64,000 nt of DNA from NCBI GenBank assembly GCA_023238725.1, contig CM041546.1:16445492-16509491 (forward strand), read 5' to 3'. This document shows, piece by piece, positions 11,664-25,355 of the stretch. The stretch's first letter is position 1, and each line of letters opens with the position of its first letter. Under the pieces are notes generated by a model, which had not been told where the DNA came from, made no database searches, and saw only the letters and a program-made list of their open reading frames with translations. Origin of the DNA: Scortum barcoo. Taxonomy: Eukaryota > Chordata > Actinopteri > Centrarchiformes > Terapontidae. Position numbers and translations under genes: made by a program.

Positions 11664-14600
11664 AGCAGTGTAACAGACGAGTGCCTGGCATGATGAGCAA
11701 CACTTGTAAACCCTCACTAACATTTTGTATTATCGTTACCTTGCTCCCACAGACAGTAAATATGACTTTTTCTACCTTCAAGTCGACACACACACACACG
11801 ATCGTTGCATAAAAACTATGCGAGCATTTTCATGTAAATATAATGACGCACTGGCATTAAAATAAATAAATAAATAAAAAGTGGTGACCAAGCTATTTTT
11901 AGCCGCAACGACTTGTTCCTAAATATAGTTCTGATTTTATCTTTAATTTCTGCAGGTGCTGAATATGAAGGACGCTGAAAGGAAGAGAAAAGCAGTTCTC
12001 TGTCGTTATAAGGAAATGCTGTAGGATTTGTGAGTGCAGTCACAGGATGACCCGTCCTTAACACGGGTTAACCAGCTTTTGTTGACTGTGAGGTAAACTT
12101 TCATCAGGTGTTGCTGGGTTATCAGATTTATTTCAGAATTTACTATGTAAGGGTTAAGAACCAGTAACAACTTAACAAATCCTTTCTTTTTTTGTAAACC
12201 ACTTTCTATTAAAGCAGAATGAGTATTTAAAATATAACTGTATACAGTAAATCCGATCCTTGTATGAGTCAACTGTACTCAAAGTTGACTTGCTGACTTC
12301 TCTAGCTTGACGATAGCGTGTCGTCTTGTGGCGGGTTTTAGCTGTCAAGGAGAAATGTATTGTTGAGGTATAATGATATCCGGATTTCTACAAGCCAGTC
12401 TTAGTTTTATGAAGGTAATATTAAAAAAAGACATTTCCTGGTTAGCCATTACAGGAGAGATTGGCTCTTCAGGCAATAAATCGACTGAAATGATACACAA
12501 AAGACTCGTGAATCCAGTGCAGCGCTTTATTCACTTTGCATGTAATCTTCTGCCTCATATTGCATGCTGGGAGGATGTGTTTAAGCGCTACGCCAAATGG
12601 TCGTCATATGACTTTTGGACTTAACTTTTCTGTCATTCTGGCATTTTGTTGTTGCTCAAAACTTGTCATTTGTTTCCTCTGTCAAGAGCTATGCATTGTT
12701 TTCAATGTCAACGACTACATTTTCTTTATTCCGTAAATTATAGTTTGTTTGCTTCTTTATTCCATCAGTATCATAACGGTGATAGGCCAAGTATTGGTAA
12801 AAGTACAACACATTCTAGGTCAATTTCTGACTGTAATAGTTACAGAATATTGCAGCAAATATCTGAGAGGTTTTACAATGCGTTTGAGAGAAGAAGCGGG
12901 GAAGTCCATTGGGAGATATGTGTACTATGCTAAGGTGTGTGTATGTGTGTGTGTGTGTGTGCGTAAAAGAGAGCGCGCGTGTAGAGTGGCGCAGAGAGCA
13001 GGGAGTCGGCTGATGGGCAAAGGCATGCTGACTGCAGGTTCAATCTGCCCGCGAGTCAGGCATCAAACTTTCACATCCACACATCAATTATTCAGCGCCC
13101 TGTATTGTCAGGGTGTTAGCATGCCACAGTGGCAGACGACAAACCTGGGTGAGGAGGGAGAGGGAAATCGAGAGAGGATGGGGAGGGGAAGATTGGCGGG
13201 GAAAGAGACTGATGATTTGAGAGATGGATGGAGAGACGGCGGCCAGTATGAAGAAGACACAAGGGAGGTGGGAGGGCCACGAAAGAGAGAGAAGTCAGGA
13301 AAATGGAAGAAAGTGGAGAGGAGTGGCTCTGGGAAGTATATATCACTTTGGAGGTGAAAAATGATTGCTGAAAGTATGTCCTACTCAGGTTTACCAAGAC
13401 ATTTATCATTTCACTGATTCATTCTCACTTTTTATTTCACCGGCTTGACTGTTACTTTTTTATTACTTGACACTACAAAATGTTGCGGAGCGTGATTCAT
13501 GTATACTTGTGCTTTATGCCAGTCCTGCTGGATCGAATCACATTTGTTACAAAACCTTATGGTTTGCTGTATGTTGCATTCTCATCATAACACAAACTGT
13601 GCCATAGTTTGACTGAAAGTTAATGGGAGGCAAAACATCCAACAGACATGCTGGAGGTTCAGTTGTTATACCACTGGGGAACTGTCTAACTTGGGACTTA
13701 ATAATACTCAAGTGCCTGAAATTCAAGCAAATATGGATGCTTTACATCAGCCAAAGAACATCATCAAATAAAACCAGATTGAATATATGGTGTTATATTG
13801 TCAATGTATAGTATTTTAATTATTACACATCTCCATCTCCACCATCCATCTATCATGTCATGCGTGTTGCAAGTGTTTAAGGCGAGAAAGCCAGAAGAGG
13901 GGTTGGCATATGTCGAGGAGGCGGTGTGAACCTTGGTTCGTGTAACACGCTACAACTGAGACGACTGACAGCTCCATGTGTAGACCACCACGACTGTCTA
14001 CACCCGATCCAAGAGTAGGACTTAGTGGTGACAAGAACCGCTGTCCAAGAATAAAAAAAAAAACTCGCAAATTTGACAAACACAGGTGTAACTAATAAAA
14101 TGAATGCGCCAAAGGTGTATTGGATGTTCTAAACTGAAGAGAAAATGCAAAAAAAAAAAATTACAGACCTTTTGTTGGTGCAATTGTTTGCTCTGCACTC
14201 TGGTTCAGTTCACACCTGCTCAAACAAATTACTTTAACTATGCCATAGCAGCAGGGCTCTTTTGAATTTAATCAAACAGTATTATCAGCATGCAGACCAG
14301 CACCAAATAATGTGGCTTTTCACCAACTAATATTGCATTAGAAGCAACCGTATATCCAGATATCAAGGTATCCGGAGGAAAATTAGATTAATGTTTAAAG
14401 GTTATTAGAGGTACTGGAACATAGCCAAGGTAAGTGAGCTAGCCTAGTTCGTGATTAACAGATGTTGTCGTTTCCAAAATAATTAACTAATCTAATACAT
14501 TTGGTCTAATCATATCTTTTCTCAGCTGCTGTTAGAGTCCCTGCACACCCACACAGGCATTTTGACTTAAATTTGATTGCTGGATGTTGGTGCGTACAAA

Positions 14601-15681
14601 CCATTCTCTTGTTGGTTTTGTGGCACCTGTTCAAGCAATACAACTTACCCTGATGTTATTCCTATTGGTTCAAGGAATTTCTACAGATCCACCCAATTCA
14701 ACCTGGCTAGAGTTGTAATCAACCAGGGTAATTGAAAACACATGTGCAGGGCCTTTAGTGCAGCTTTATATACACTCAACTGTATATTCCAGGCATTTTC
14801 CAACCTGAGCATGTCCAACAGATATGTACAAAAGGGACGCCTGCTTGCATAATGCAACATACATTTTAAAAGAGACATAAAAAATATGTTTTAGAGACTA
14901 AGGAAAGAAAAACAGACAAATGGGAATATTTGAGTGCAAACCTACAGCAGTCTCCTGTTCATATGTCCCCATGAAGCATTCAGACTGGTGACATAAATAG
15001 AAGAAAAAAGGTGAAATAGCACTTAATGGACACCAAGAAAGCCCATTCACAGCGACTGCTCTTCTTTGTCCTTTTACTGTCTGCCTCCTTCTCTCATGCC
15101 CTGACTTTCTCCCGTAGCTCAATTCATTGATTTTCTCATTCTCACCTGTAAAGAAAAGTGTGGCTGATTTGGACTCTCACAAATTATAATGTGACATTTG
15201 GTGGAAAATGCATTGCAGATGCCGATGAGGGAGATAATGAGATTTAAAGGGGCTTAACGCTGCTGGAGTGGGCTAGAATGGCTTTCCACAGCTCCACAAT
15301 TGACTGCATGGCTGACCTCAATGTCAGCTTATGTCACTTATCTGGAAAAGGGTAAAATTGAGCACCGGTGTTCCACTGAAACTAAGATCTTTTATTTCCA
15401 GACTGAGTGAGCTCCTTCTCGGAGTTATTCCACAGCACAGTTTGAGAACAACGCCAGGCTTTTCAGCTGATCATGCACAAACACACATGTACTCTAACAG
15501 TCAAGTGCATCTGCACATGAGAGTGCGCACACACACACACACACAGATGCCCTCACACAGAAGCACGATTTCCCACTTGTGTGTGAGCCATCGGAGAGAG
15601 CTGGGAGACGACTGACAGCCGAAGCAAAGTGCTGATGGTAAGCAACATTCTCCTGAAATTCTTGAAAGCCGGGGCAGGAGG

Positions 15682-15683
<2 letters not shown>

Positions 15684-15713
<30 letters not shown>
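15684..15713. repeat. (GT)n microsatellite
   Basis: About 15 uninterrupted GT units. A (CA)8 tract lies 140 bases before it in inverse sense. Confidence 0.95.
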
Positions 15714-15717
<4 letters not shown>

Positions 15718-16606
15718 CAGAGATATGCACACTGGTTCAGAGCTTTATAATTATGACTTCTTTTTAAACTATATGTATTGACATCTTTCATTTCTAATGT
15801 TCATATAAAATGAATGCCAAAACAGCTGCTTTGTTTGAATGGAATTAAATTAAGTGAAAAGAATTTATTTGAACTGAAATTAAGTTAACTGAGGGGAAAT
15901 GAGCATAAAAATATAATGCAAATGAGGCCACGAGATGAGCAAAAGAGCAGAATTTAGAAAAACAAACACAAATGAGAGAGACTGATGGATTGAAAAAGAA
16001 AAAGAGAGTAGAAATTGTTTCGATATAAGGTTATACTGTAATCCCTCAGTAAATGTGGATCCCCTAAAAATAACCACAGTGGCAATGGGCCTCCCTCCGT
16101 TCTCTACCCTTGGCCTTTAAACATCTCCTCTGCAGCTGCGGGGCAAGTTAGTGACCTCTTCATCCTTGTGCTCCCTCTAAAGACACACACACATGAAAAC
16201 ATGTTTGTATAATTACACTTGTGATGACCTTCACAGACTAACCTCTAAACCCTAACCTCCTCTCACTACACTACACACATGATGATAAGGCCAAGCGCCC
16301 ACTACGTGGCGTCAGTCTACGTGACTGACTCCAAACAAGTTTTCTGAGCACATTAGGAGGGTCAGCATAGAGCCCCCTTGCTCACCTGACTGACAGAAGA
16401 TCTGTGCATCATCTGGATCCAGTCAAGTCAGACAATTTTCCTCCCCCAAAAAACTGAGAGAGAACTATTCCATCCACTCCTGCCCTGTAATTTCTTTGCA
16501 CCAATGAACAACTTGAAAACTACACTCAGTTGTGTTTTTGAACGTTCTGTACCTATGTTTTTAAAATGTTAAAGGTTTTTGTTTGTTTGTTTGTTTGTTT
16601 GTTTTT

Positions 16607-16754
16607 TGCTGGGAGTGAGATGAGAGAAGATTGATACCACTCTCATGTTTCGTTTCGTACAATTGATATGGAGCTCCATCCAGCCACCAGTTAGCTTAAC
16701 ACAAAGTCGGGAAACAGGGGAAACAGTTGACCTAGCTAGTTAACATAACAAAAT
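16607..16754 (+). repeat. dispersed teleost repeat fragment (GATTGATACCACTCTCATG type)
   Basis: It contains AGAAGATTGATACCACTCTC, CAGTTAGCTTAACACAAAG, GAAACAGGGGAAACAG and TAACAAAATCGACC in the order of a widely dispersed fish repeat. A GTTT microsatellite lies at its left edge. A second, more diverged copy is at about 24068-24235. Its class is unknown to me. Confidence 0.6.
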
Positions 16755-17678
16755 CGACCTATACTGAACTTTTTAACTTTAACAGAGTAACAGTCTTGCA
16801 TATAAAATTCCACAAAACTCCAACTCATTTATTCAGGCTTGTCAAATAAGAGCATTTTCTAAAAAAAAAAAAAAAAAAGTTCAAACTACTTCTTTGAGGA
16901 AATATTCTCTGTTAGAGATAGATAAATTGTGGCTCTGTGACAGGAGCATAAACCTCAGTCTTTGGCATGGAGGTCAGATGTACTACACACCTATAAACTA
17001 CACTGACCTCTACACAATTTGCTTCCACCTTGCTACATGATGGACACGCTGCCTCCCAGCATTGACATAAATCAGAGGCAGCAAATTTATCCGCAGTGAA
17101 TGAACATCATTCGTATGGACACCGGGCGGTGTATGCACATGCGAAATAGCAGATTTGCAACCAAAACAATGTGGGGCATTTCAGTTTGATTGAGGATGGC
17201 GGACGGAAGTTGTCAACATTTTCCCACAGCCTTATGTGCCACCCACTATACTGTCCCCTAAGTTGGTCAAGTGTGTTGTGAGAATTTCGAGTGCATCCTA
17301 TGTTTCCGGTTTACCACTTCTGCCCTCGCCACATTCTTGCCCACCAAAACTCCTCACCACCAAGATGCCCCCTCTGATGTGGACAGTGTTAAACAAGGAA
17401 ACCTAACCACAACCTAAACCTAGCACTAAAATAGTCCCCAAGTGAGGGAAATTTTGTTTTCAAAGATTTTTCTCACATTTCTCTCCTCATCCCCTGTCAG
17501 GATATTTTGTGATGACAAGAATACAAACACATAAAAAACAAGCTGGAACACACACATGCAAGCATACGTATGGCTTACAATTACTCTCTCCTTTGCACAT
17601 GTTCTGTGGCACAGACGATAACAGCTCGACGTGTTCAGTGTTCATGTATGTGCCTGTTCTTGCTCCATGTGGTCTCTG

Positions 17679-17687
<9 letters not shown>

Positions 17688-17718
<31 letters not shown>

Positions 17719-17726
17719 ACACACAC
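17688..17726. repeat. (CA)n microsatellite, one interruption
   Basis: CA repeats are broken once by a G at 17714 and preceded by a short (TC)n run. Confidence 0.95.
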
Positions 17727-20087
17727 GCTGACCGACTGGGCTGACCGATCATGTCCATTGGACCATCCCTGATATACCTAGTGTGCAGCGGGGCATGCGC
17801 ATGCCAACACGGCGTCTGCATGCAATCTTGATCTCGAGCCACTCAAGCAGGCAGACAGGACGCGAGGAACAGTGGAGAGGAAAGAGAGAGAGAGAGGGGG
17901 GCCACCACGGAGTTCATCTATATTTCATAGAGCTCTCAATTAGTGTCAGTGTTCACGGGTGGGAGGTTGGGGAGCGGCCCCTGTCTACTTGGCCTGCTCG
18001 GCTGCTTACGCTTGGCAACTGTACTGTACATCCACCCCCTTACCTTTCCCCTCCACCTCCTCCCCTGTACACAATAGGAGGTCTGATTTAGTTCACTTTG
18101 GGGCTTTTTCAAATCATAATGAACGAGCTGCCGCTGGGGATTCCAGGCAGCAGTTTGATCTGATATAATTTCCTAAATGTGATAATTGTGTGATTCTAAA
18201 TGTGAGAACATGGAGAATAAATAAAAATCCCACGGGATGCCACGATCAAGTCAGACATTTACATTTATCATGGTTTTCATGGTGCACAGATGGTGCGGTA
18301 GGCTTGTCATAAAACATTAAATGGTCGCAAAAAGGTGCAAAACTGCATCAAAAATAACAATCCCAGATTAGCCCCTCTGCATGTTGTTTTTAATCATATT
18401 ATTCATTGCAAATCCCATTATCGTAAGACATAGGTGACATGTAAATTTATAGTTAAAGGTATGAGAAGATGCACATTTTTGGGCGATGCAGAATAGACCA
18501 AATGATCTGGATTAGCACCCCCTACCACTACCTGTCTAAGTATACCTCCTCCGTCAAAATCCCACCAGAGGACTATAAAGATGGTTATGTAATTTTACTA
18601 CCAGAGCCAGACTGCTTGATTCATTCATCAGTTCAATCCTTCCTGATCCTATTAGACCCTATGAATAACATATTGCATTATTTGTACTAATTATCTGATT
18701 TGTGCTGACTGACAAACAATTATATATTGTAAGTGACAGCTTTAGGCTACAGTGGCACACATTCAAGCACTATCATGCTGAAAGTTAATAGCTTTTAGTG
18801 AATTCAAATCCAACCATGCCTTCTCATCTTTCAAATTAAAGTGGTAATTGGAAGCTTGCAAAGATCATGTTACTGTAAATCCCAGCTGGCGGGTGTGTCT
18901 TGGACGGACCTGTCCTCATCAGGCCAAACTGACTTCCATCAGGTTAAGAGGCACGTGAAAAACAGATATGATGGATAGTTGATAGTTCAGTTATGTGTTT
19001 ATGTGGTTCAGAGGCCTTTTTCACAAAAACGATTTGCGAGCGGCGTGGTAAAATAGAGGGCTCGTGCATGTTCACGAATGGCATTTGTTTTGAATAGTGA
19101 AATGTGTCAGAGAGAGCCAAAGGGGAAATTGCTGCACATGTTGAAAATTGCAGTTTGCACATTGCAAAGTCTGTGAAACAGGCCCCAGGTAACAGGGCCT
19201 GGTTATGATTCTTATCCTGTTTTTAAATGTACTGCCTTTGTGGCAAGGTGCTCACATGGAACACATAGTAACCCGGTTGTTATTTCTCATGTTTCTGTTG
19301 TCTTATAGCCATCCTCTGGTCTCTGTATACAATCTTCTTTAAGTGTAGATGTCTTCAACTTTTCAACATTGTTGTGCAGCAGAAGATGAACACACTGTGA
19401 TTTCTGGCAGACTGGACACATTTTACACTGTCAGCTGGATTTAGCCCCTCTATCTTATCACTAGCAATGGAAAATGAAAGCTACAAGTGACACCCAACTC
19501 CACGCGATTTCACAGCTTCACTTTCACTTCAACATGTAGATCATGATTATATCATCTGTCATAATATTTTTTTTCCCTGAGTAAGCACAACATAACTCCA
19601 GTTGATTACTCCCCTGTGCCGAGAGCAGATAGTGATCAGGAACCTGCATGGATAAGGTGTTTATATCTCACAGCATTCCAGTTTCTATTGCAGTAATCCA
19701 GCTGTCTCAAAACAGGGATAAGGTTTTATTCGGGTTTCTGAAGCTAGGATATGATGCACATAAACAGCACGCAAACAGCATAGTACAGAAATCTGGTTAT
19801 AACTGAGATGTAAGTGTGCATGTTAATGTATAAAAAAAAACATAAATTAGATTATTGGAAAAACAGAGAGCAGGAATAGGGTAAATAACACACAACAAAG
19901 AACACATCTGACTTGAAGCATCAGGCTCTATCCCTGTAAGCCCCGCTTTTTGCCATCTCCAAGAGGAGAATCTACTCTTGTTCCCTTTCCCTCTCTTTCT
20001 CCTTCTTAACCCAGCTGGAAGCTCCAGCTGCTAGGTTATGGCCTGTCTGATGCTCCCCCGTGGCTCATTTAACCAGCGAGAGGAAGC

Positions 20088-20120
20088 AGAGGAGAGGAGA
20101 GGAGAGGAGAGGAGAGGAGG
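20088..20120. repeat. (GGAGA)n pentanucleotide array
   Basis: About six tandem GGAGA units, the only clear pentanucleotide array of this length in the window. Confidence 0.9.
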
Positions 20121-21554
20121 ATGTGGCAGAATGACAGAGCTCAGACAGAGTGAGGTTTGGTCAAAAGCAGAGAATGACAGCGTTGATATATACACAAAAG
20201 AAACCTGATTGCTTTTCATCATCGTGCCCATGTGTCTGAACAGTACACTGCTCAGCAACTGAAAGACACTTAGTTAAGTTTTAGTCAGACTTTGGACTTA
20301 ATCATGTTGGAGGACACACTGCTAAAAGTAATGAGGCTCCTGTCATCCCACCGAGCAGCTGTTCAGTGATGCTCTCCTTATCTGAAGTCTGTGTCCCACA
20401 CATGTACAGAAAACAAACACAATGGGCAAGAAATCCAGTTTCTCCAGTGGAAGTCTTGCTTTTTTAGCCATCTTTGTCATTTACCCCAACTTAGCAAACT
20501 ACGTTTCTCGTGACATGGCATTCAAGAAAACCAGGTTACTGCAGACAGCTGAGAATATGCAGGTAAACTACGAAAGTCCTCTAAAGTGCACTGAATGAGA
20601 GAGAGAGGCCAAGTGGTCTCTAAAGGGAAAGACACTGTGAGTAGTAGGGCTGGGGGAAGAAAAAGAGTTAAGTACTCTATAGGATTTAGTCTTAGTTAAA
20701 TTGGTGACCAAGGGGGTTAAAGGTCAAACCTAAAGGCCGACAGTGATTGGTTCCCCTGAGGAAAGGTCACAATACACATCTGCCCTTGAGCTCAACCATG
20801 CATTTTCTTTCTCCCATTCTCTGGCTCCACACACACTGCAGAGCGACCTTGAGAATCTGCTCAGTTTCTGTTTTTTTTTTTTTTTTGTCCAACCATCCTT
20901 CCTCTACCTCACTGAACAATTACTGCTATAGGAAGCTCAGAAATAAAGGAATCTCAATTTCTGCTAAGGGAAGAGGCCTGGTGCTCTGGGGCATAAGAGA
21001 GTGTGTGTGTGTGTGGGTGGTGGTAAACCTTAGGTCAGGGACCCTTCCTCTTTCCTTGATGCAGTAGGTAGCTAGCAGAAAAGGCTTCAGTGAGCACTTC
21101 AGGGTATGCCCTGGGCTAAGATTACCATGGGGTGGGAATTACGGAGGAAGGCAAAGGTCAGAGGGCTAAGTGTGTGTACGGGTGTGTGTATGTTTGAGTG
21201 TGTTTTGGTGCTGATTTAAGCAGAGATTCCATGAATTTCGTCCAGCGAATGAAAGTGGCCAAACAACCATTTTGGGGATGATTCAATTTGTTACAACCTT
21301 GTTTGTTTTTGTATGGTTTGTTTTGATTGTGCATCATTATACTTATCAACTTAATTGCAAAGATTTGGACATTGTTCGAGGATTAGGGCCAAAAAGCACA
21401 AGCAGTCAAATGATCAGACAGGTTGAAAACAAGCCAACAAGTCATGCACAATAATTAAGGAAGATTACCTAAAGAGTTTTATTTGAAGGTGAAGCTGAAA
21501 GCAAAATTAACTCTGGAAGTCAGTCTGGAAACTGTGATAGATAGTGCTTTGTAA

Positions 21555-21905
21555 CTTGGAGCTCGGACCCCTGAAGGGTCTCCAGATAGATTTGAGGGGT
21601 CATGAAGACTAAAGGGATAAAGCCATGCAAGGCCTGCCCATCATATGCAGTGTGGGGTTTTATGTCTCTTACACACAAATTAAAATAATTTAGTATAAAA
21701 AGTTTCTGATTTTTCTGTAATTTCAGTTTTTTCTGCTATAGATAAAAAACACTTACCTCTTCAACACCTCTTAAAGTCATTCAAAACAATCTGAGACCAA
21801 AAATCTCTGCTCACCACACTGTCCACACTGGGGACATAATTTGGAGACGTTTTTCCACCTTTAGATTTTGCAAGCCAAAAGGGCTGAGAACCCCTGATGT
21901 ATATA
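21555..21905 (+). repeat. decayed dispersed repeat (GACCCCTGAAGGGTCTCCAG type)
   Basis: The left part (CGGACCCCTGAAGGGTCTCC, GATTTGAGGGGTCATGAAG) and the right part (AAAAGGGCTGAGAACCCCTG) resemble the two ends of a common fish repeat. Boundaries are approximate and the class is not determined. Confidence 0.45.
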
Positions 21906-24067
21906 ATGAACAGCTGAAGTAATAGTTTAACTGTGTGTCTTATTTTGCTGGAGGCTGGCTTGTGATCATCTGAGCGCTTGTTTCATGACTTGTGTGACAT
22001 CTCAGATTTTAAGAATTCATTTGTTTAGGGAAAGGGAATTTAGGGAAAATTAGGGAAGAAGTTATAAAGAATCCTTTAATTTTTTAAATTTGTAATATTT
22101 CTTAAAACATTTTTCATGTTTTAATTGTATTTACGTCAGTTCAAGGGCAGTTTGTACAAGTTTATTTTCTAATGTTGAATTTGTTTGGATTCCTCTACAT
22201 GAGCACCAAAATAGGCATGCAGATGAGGTGTCAGGGTAGTTCATAAAAGTCACACAGTGCTTTGCGATCATGGAAGAATCTGAACAATCTGAGTTGAGAG
22301 CCAGCCATTTGACTTTGCCATACACTGAAGTGCGCATCGTCTGACCCCCGTAAAGCCCGGCGGACTGACAGAGCAGATAGCCTAGCAGTGACTTAAGCAA
22401 GTGAAACTGATCCGAGCGCAGATCCATACCTCATGGCAATGTCACGGTGCAGGCCCACCTTCAGCAACTGATTTGAAGGCAAACGCAGCACAGGCAGAGA
22501 AAAGCTGCTGTGGTTGTGAGGCAACGGGAGCGCTGATCTGAGAGCAGTCTCGGAGGCCAGCTGAGGAGAGCTGCAGCTCTGGGCTCTGGTGAGTAGTGAG
22601 AAATTAATTAAGAGTGAAACAGCAGCAGGAGGGAAGATAGGAGGGAGGGCGGCAGAGGGACTGAAGGAGAGAAGGAGCATGAGAGAGAGAGGGGGGAGGG
22701 GGGGGGCCCTCTGGGAGTGGGCCTCCTGGAGGATCAAGACTATTACTGCTGTTATCATTGTCTAATTTCCCCTCTTTCCCTCCCTCCCCCCATCCTTCTC
22801 ATTTCGTCTGCCTCTCCCTCTTCTTTCCCTCTCTGATCGTCCCTCCTTGTCTCTCACCTCCTTCTCTCCTACCTTTTCCTCTCCTCCACCGTCTGGCTCC
22901 CTCCTTTCCCTCTCCATTCCGGCCCTCAGAGTGAGGACAGGCTGCTAGCCGGCGGGCGCTGTAGAGGAGGGAGAGCAAGCGAGAGCCTAATGAGATGTCT
23001 ATCGCCTCCGTCTAGACTGGACCGCTCCTCTCAGCGAAGAATCACCACCACACTGCACTGTACTACACACTGTACCATGTCTGCCTGCCTACCACTGCTG
23101 CTGCTGCGGCTGCTGCTGAGGGAATAGCGAGAGGCAAGGTTTGTGAGTGTGTGTGTGCGCGTGTGGAGAGACGAGAGTGCATGTCTGAAGGGTGTGTGTG
23201 AGGCTGTGTCTAGGAGGTGTGTGGAAGCAGTATGTGAAGGCACTGGCATGGGTGTGTGTGTGTCTGAGAGATACACTGGCTTTGTGTGGAAGGAGTGTGT
23301 GTTTGTCTTGTTTGTGTATGTCGTGCACAGACATGTCTGAGTGACAGTGTGTGTGCTACTGTCAGTGCTATCTCTATAATTCGAGTGTGTGAGAAACTGG
23401 CCCTTGGGCAGACAATATTATGATGGATGCCCTCACACACACCCTCCTCCACTGTGATTGCCTGTTAGGGCTCCACTCTCACAGGCTGACAAAAAAAAAA
23501 AAAAAAAAAAAAGATCTGCCCTCCAAATCCCACCATCATACACACTGTGGCTGCAGAAGACCCTTTTATTTCCTGATAGGCAAGCCCATGGCGGAGCTCC
23601 ACCACAGGGACCTCTGCTAACACCAGGGGGATCTCTGTTGTTCTGGAGAGACCTTTCCACTGGCAAAGTCATCAGAAGTACTCCGTTACACATGTTTCCG
23701 AGCATCCATCTCCACTCGTGTCTCCGTTATCCCACTGGGCTGTTCAGTGTTTCACAAATAGAAAACATACTGCCACCGAATCCACCAAGGAAGCTTGATA
23801 GATAGCCATGTGTGTCCCTGTGTGATGCCACACAGCAAAATTCTCCATCTTATCAAATTACGTTCTGACAGTGCTGCACGGATATTTGTTGTTTCCAATA
23901 GAAATCAACTTGTTTCAAGAATCCTCTACAAACTTGTTTCTGAATTTTGAAACAAAAAGGTAAGTCACTGCTATTTCAAAAGCCAGTTTAAACAAACAGA
24001 TCTGCATTAGAAACAGGTTGAAATACTGTTACAGCACTGGCACAAACTGTCTTGTCTGTAGTGAAAC

Positions 24068-24235
24068 GTTTAAGGAAAATTGGGGAAATCTGCCCTCTTT
24101 CTGAGAGATACCAACCTCATGGCTGCACTGAAGGTATATGTCTTTGACTGCTGACTTAACATATCATCAAAGCAGGAGGTAATTAGCCTAGCTCAGCACA
24201 CGACTCTGTCCGAAGTTATAAAACACATACTCAGA
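24068..24235 (+). repeat. second copy of the GATTGATACCACTCTCATG-type repeat
   Basis: TTTAAGGAAAATTGGGGAAA, GAGAGATACCAACCTCATGG, TAATTAGCCTAGCTCAGCA and CTCTGTCCGAAGTTATAAAA occur in the same order as in the family represented at 16607. It is more diverged. Confidence 0.5.
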
Positions 24236-25024
24236 TTCTTAATGACCTACAGCGTTGCTTTACAGATGCAGTAGATCGGGTCACATTTTTGCACAGGCAC
24301 GATGATACCAAATCCAGCAGACTCACCCTGATGACGAGACCTCAGGAAACTGCACACGGTCACTGCATCCATCGGCTGTTCATCATGAAATAGTTACAGC
24401 ATGTTGAATTTATGTTCATCAACAGGTTAAACACACTGTACTGCATACATGGGATGCTACGCTAGGCTAAACAAGTCGAGTTTCTGCCTCTCACTCTGAG
24501 TGAAGGGATCTTGCACAAACTCAGTACTCTCTGCCACAGACAGCGGAGACAGTGAACGCGTGTATTTCCTTTAAAAAAATCCCTAACAAGTCCTTCAAGA
24601 AAGAAAGAAAAAAAAAAACTTACAGACTCAATTTTAGCCAGAGCTGCTTTGTTGTTATAGCGACCATCTCTCACAAAAAGCCCATTAAGGAGCCACTGAG
24701 GGGGGCAGCTGTTAGCGGCTAGCTTAGCATGCTGCGATGGAGCCGGTGGACTTCATATCGCCTGTCAGCTCGGTCCCCCGTGGGGGTGAGCTGTGAAAAG
24801 CTGGAGCTTGTCTCACCAGAGGCCTTTTTCTCTCGCGGCCTCTTTGTCTCTGTACATGGGTTTTATAATCAGAGGCTCTTGTGCGGCATCTCTTATGGTA
24901 ACCTGGCTGCTGCGCGCGCACGCACACACTCTCTTCATTAAAGTGCCACTCTGGAGAGGGCTAAGAAATGGAGGGGTAACGAGAGAGAGACAAATGAAAG
25001 GAAGCACAGAGAGAGTGAGAAAGA

Positions 25025-25055
<31 letters not shown>

Positions 25056-25299
25056 CAGAGAGCTTGTTAGCAGCCATGCTGAAAGTCTGCTCCAGTTATT
25101 CAAGGTTGAGTGAGAGACGCCGCCTTTAAAAAAAAAAAAAAAAAAAACTCTTCCTGACTGTCTCTGTTTCATCCCCACGCCCTCCCTCCTGCTCTCTCTC
25201 CTCTCCGAGGCCCGTTGGTTCCAGGTGACAGGCTTACTGAGGGTCAAGCAAGACTGCACACTGGGTAACTTACCTAGCTCACGTGAAAACACACACATT

Positions 25300-25303
<4 letters not shown>

Positions 25304-25334
<31 letters not shown>

Positions 25335-25355
25335 AGACACACACACACACACACA
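25304..25355. repeat. (CT)n followed by (CA)n
   Basis: A CT tract of about 29 bases and a CA tract of about 19 bases are separated by four bases. Confidence 0.95.

Larger units (their letters stand above)
10451..16606. other. intergenic, no gene recognised
   Basis: The stretch contains hAT-like copy C, words such as GCTAGCATG near 11136 and 11311 typical of decayed fish repeats, (GT)n at 12945-12961 and 15684-15713, (CA)n at 15530-15546, and a GTTT tetranucleotide tract at 16580-16603. The longest open frame (about 12749-13357, plus strand) runs through GT and GA repeats and is not credible as a gene. Confidence 0.6.
16755..24067. other. intergenic, no gene recognised
   Basis: The stretch holds A18 at 16861-16878, compound (CA)n at 17688-17726, conserved-looking unique DNA at about 18080-18260, a GGAGA pentanucleotide array at 20088-20120, a decayed repeat at 21555-21905, a pyrimidine-rich block at 22765-22920 and A21 near 23491-23511. 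No exon-like segment is recognised. Confidence 0.6.

Noticed and set aside
12749..13357. 202-codon plus-strand frame
   Set aside because: It crosses a (GT)n tract and long GA-rich DNA that lack stops; no domain, and the composition changes abruptly at the repeats.
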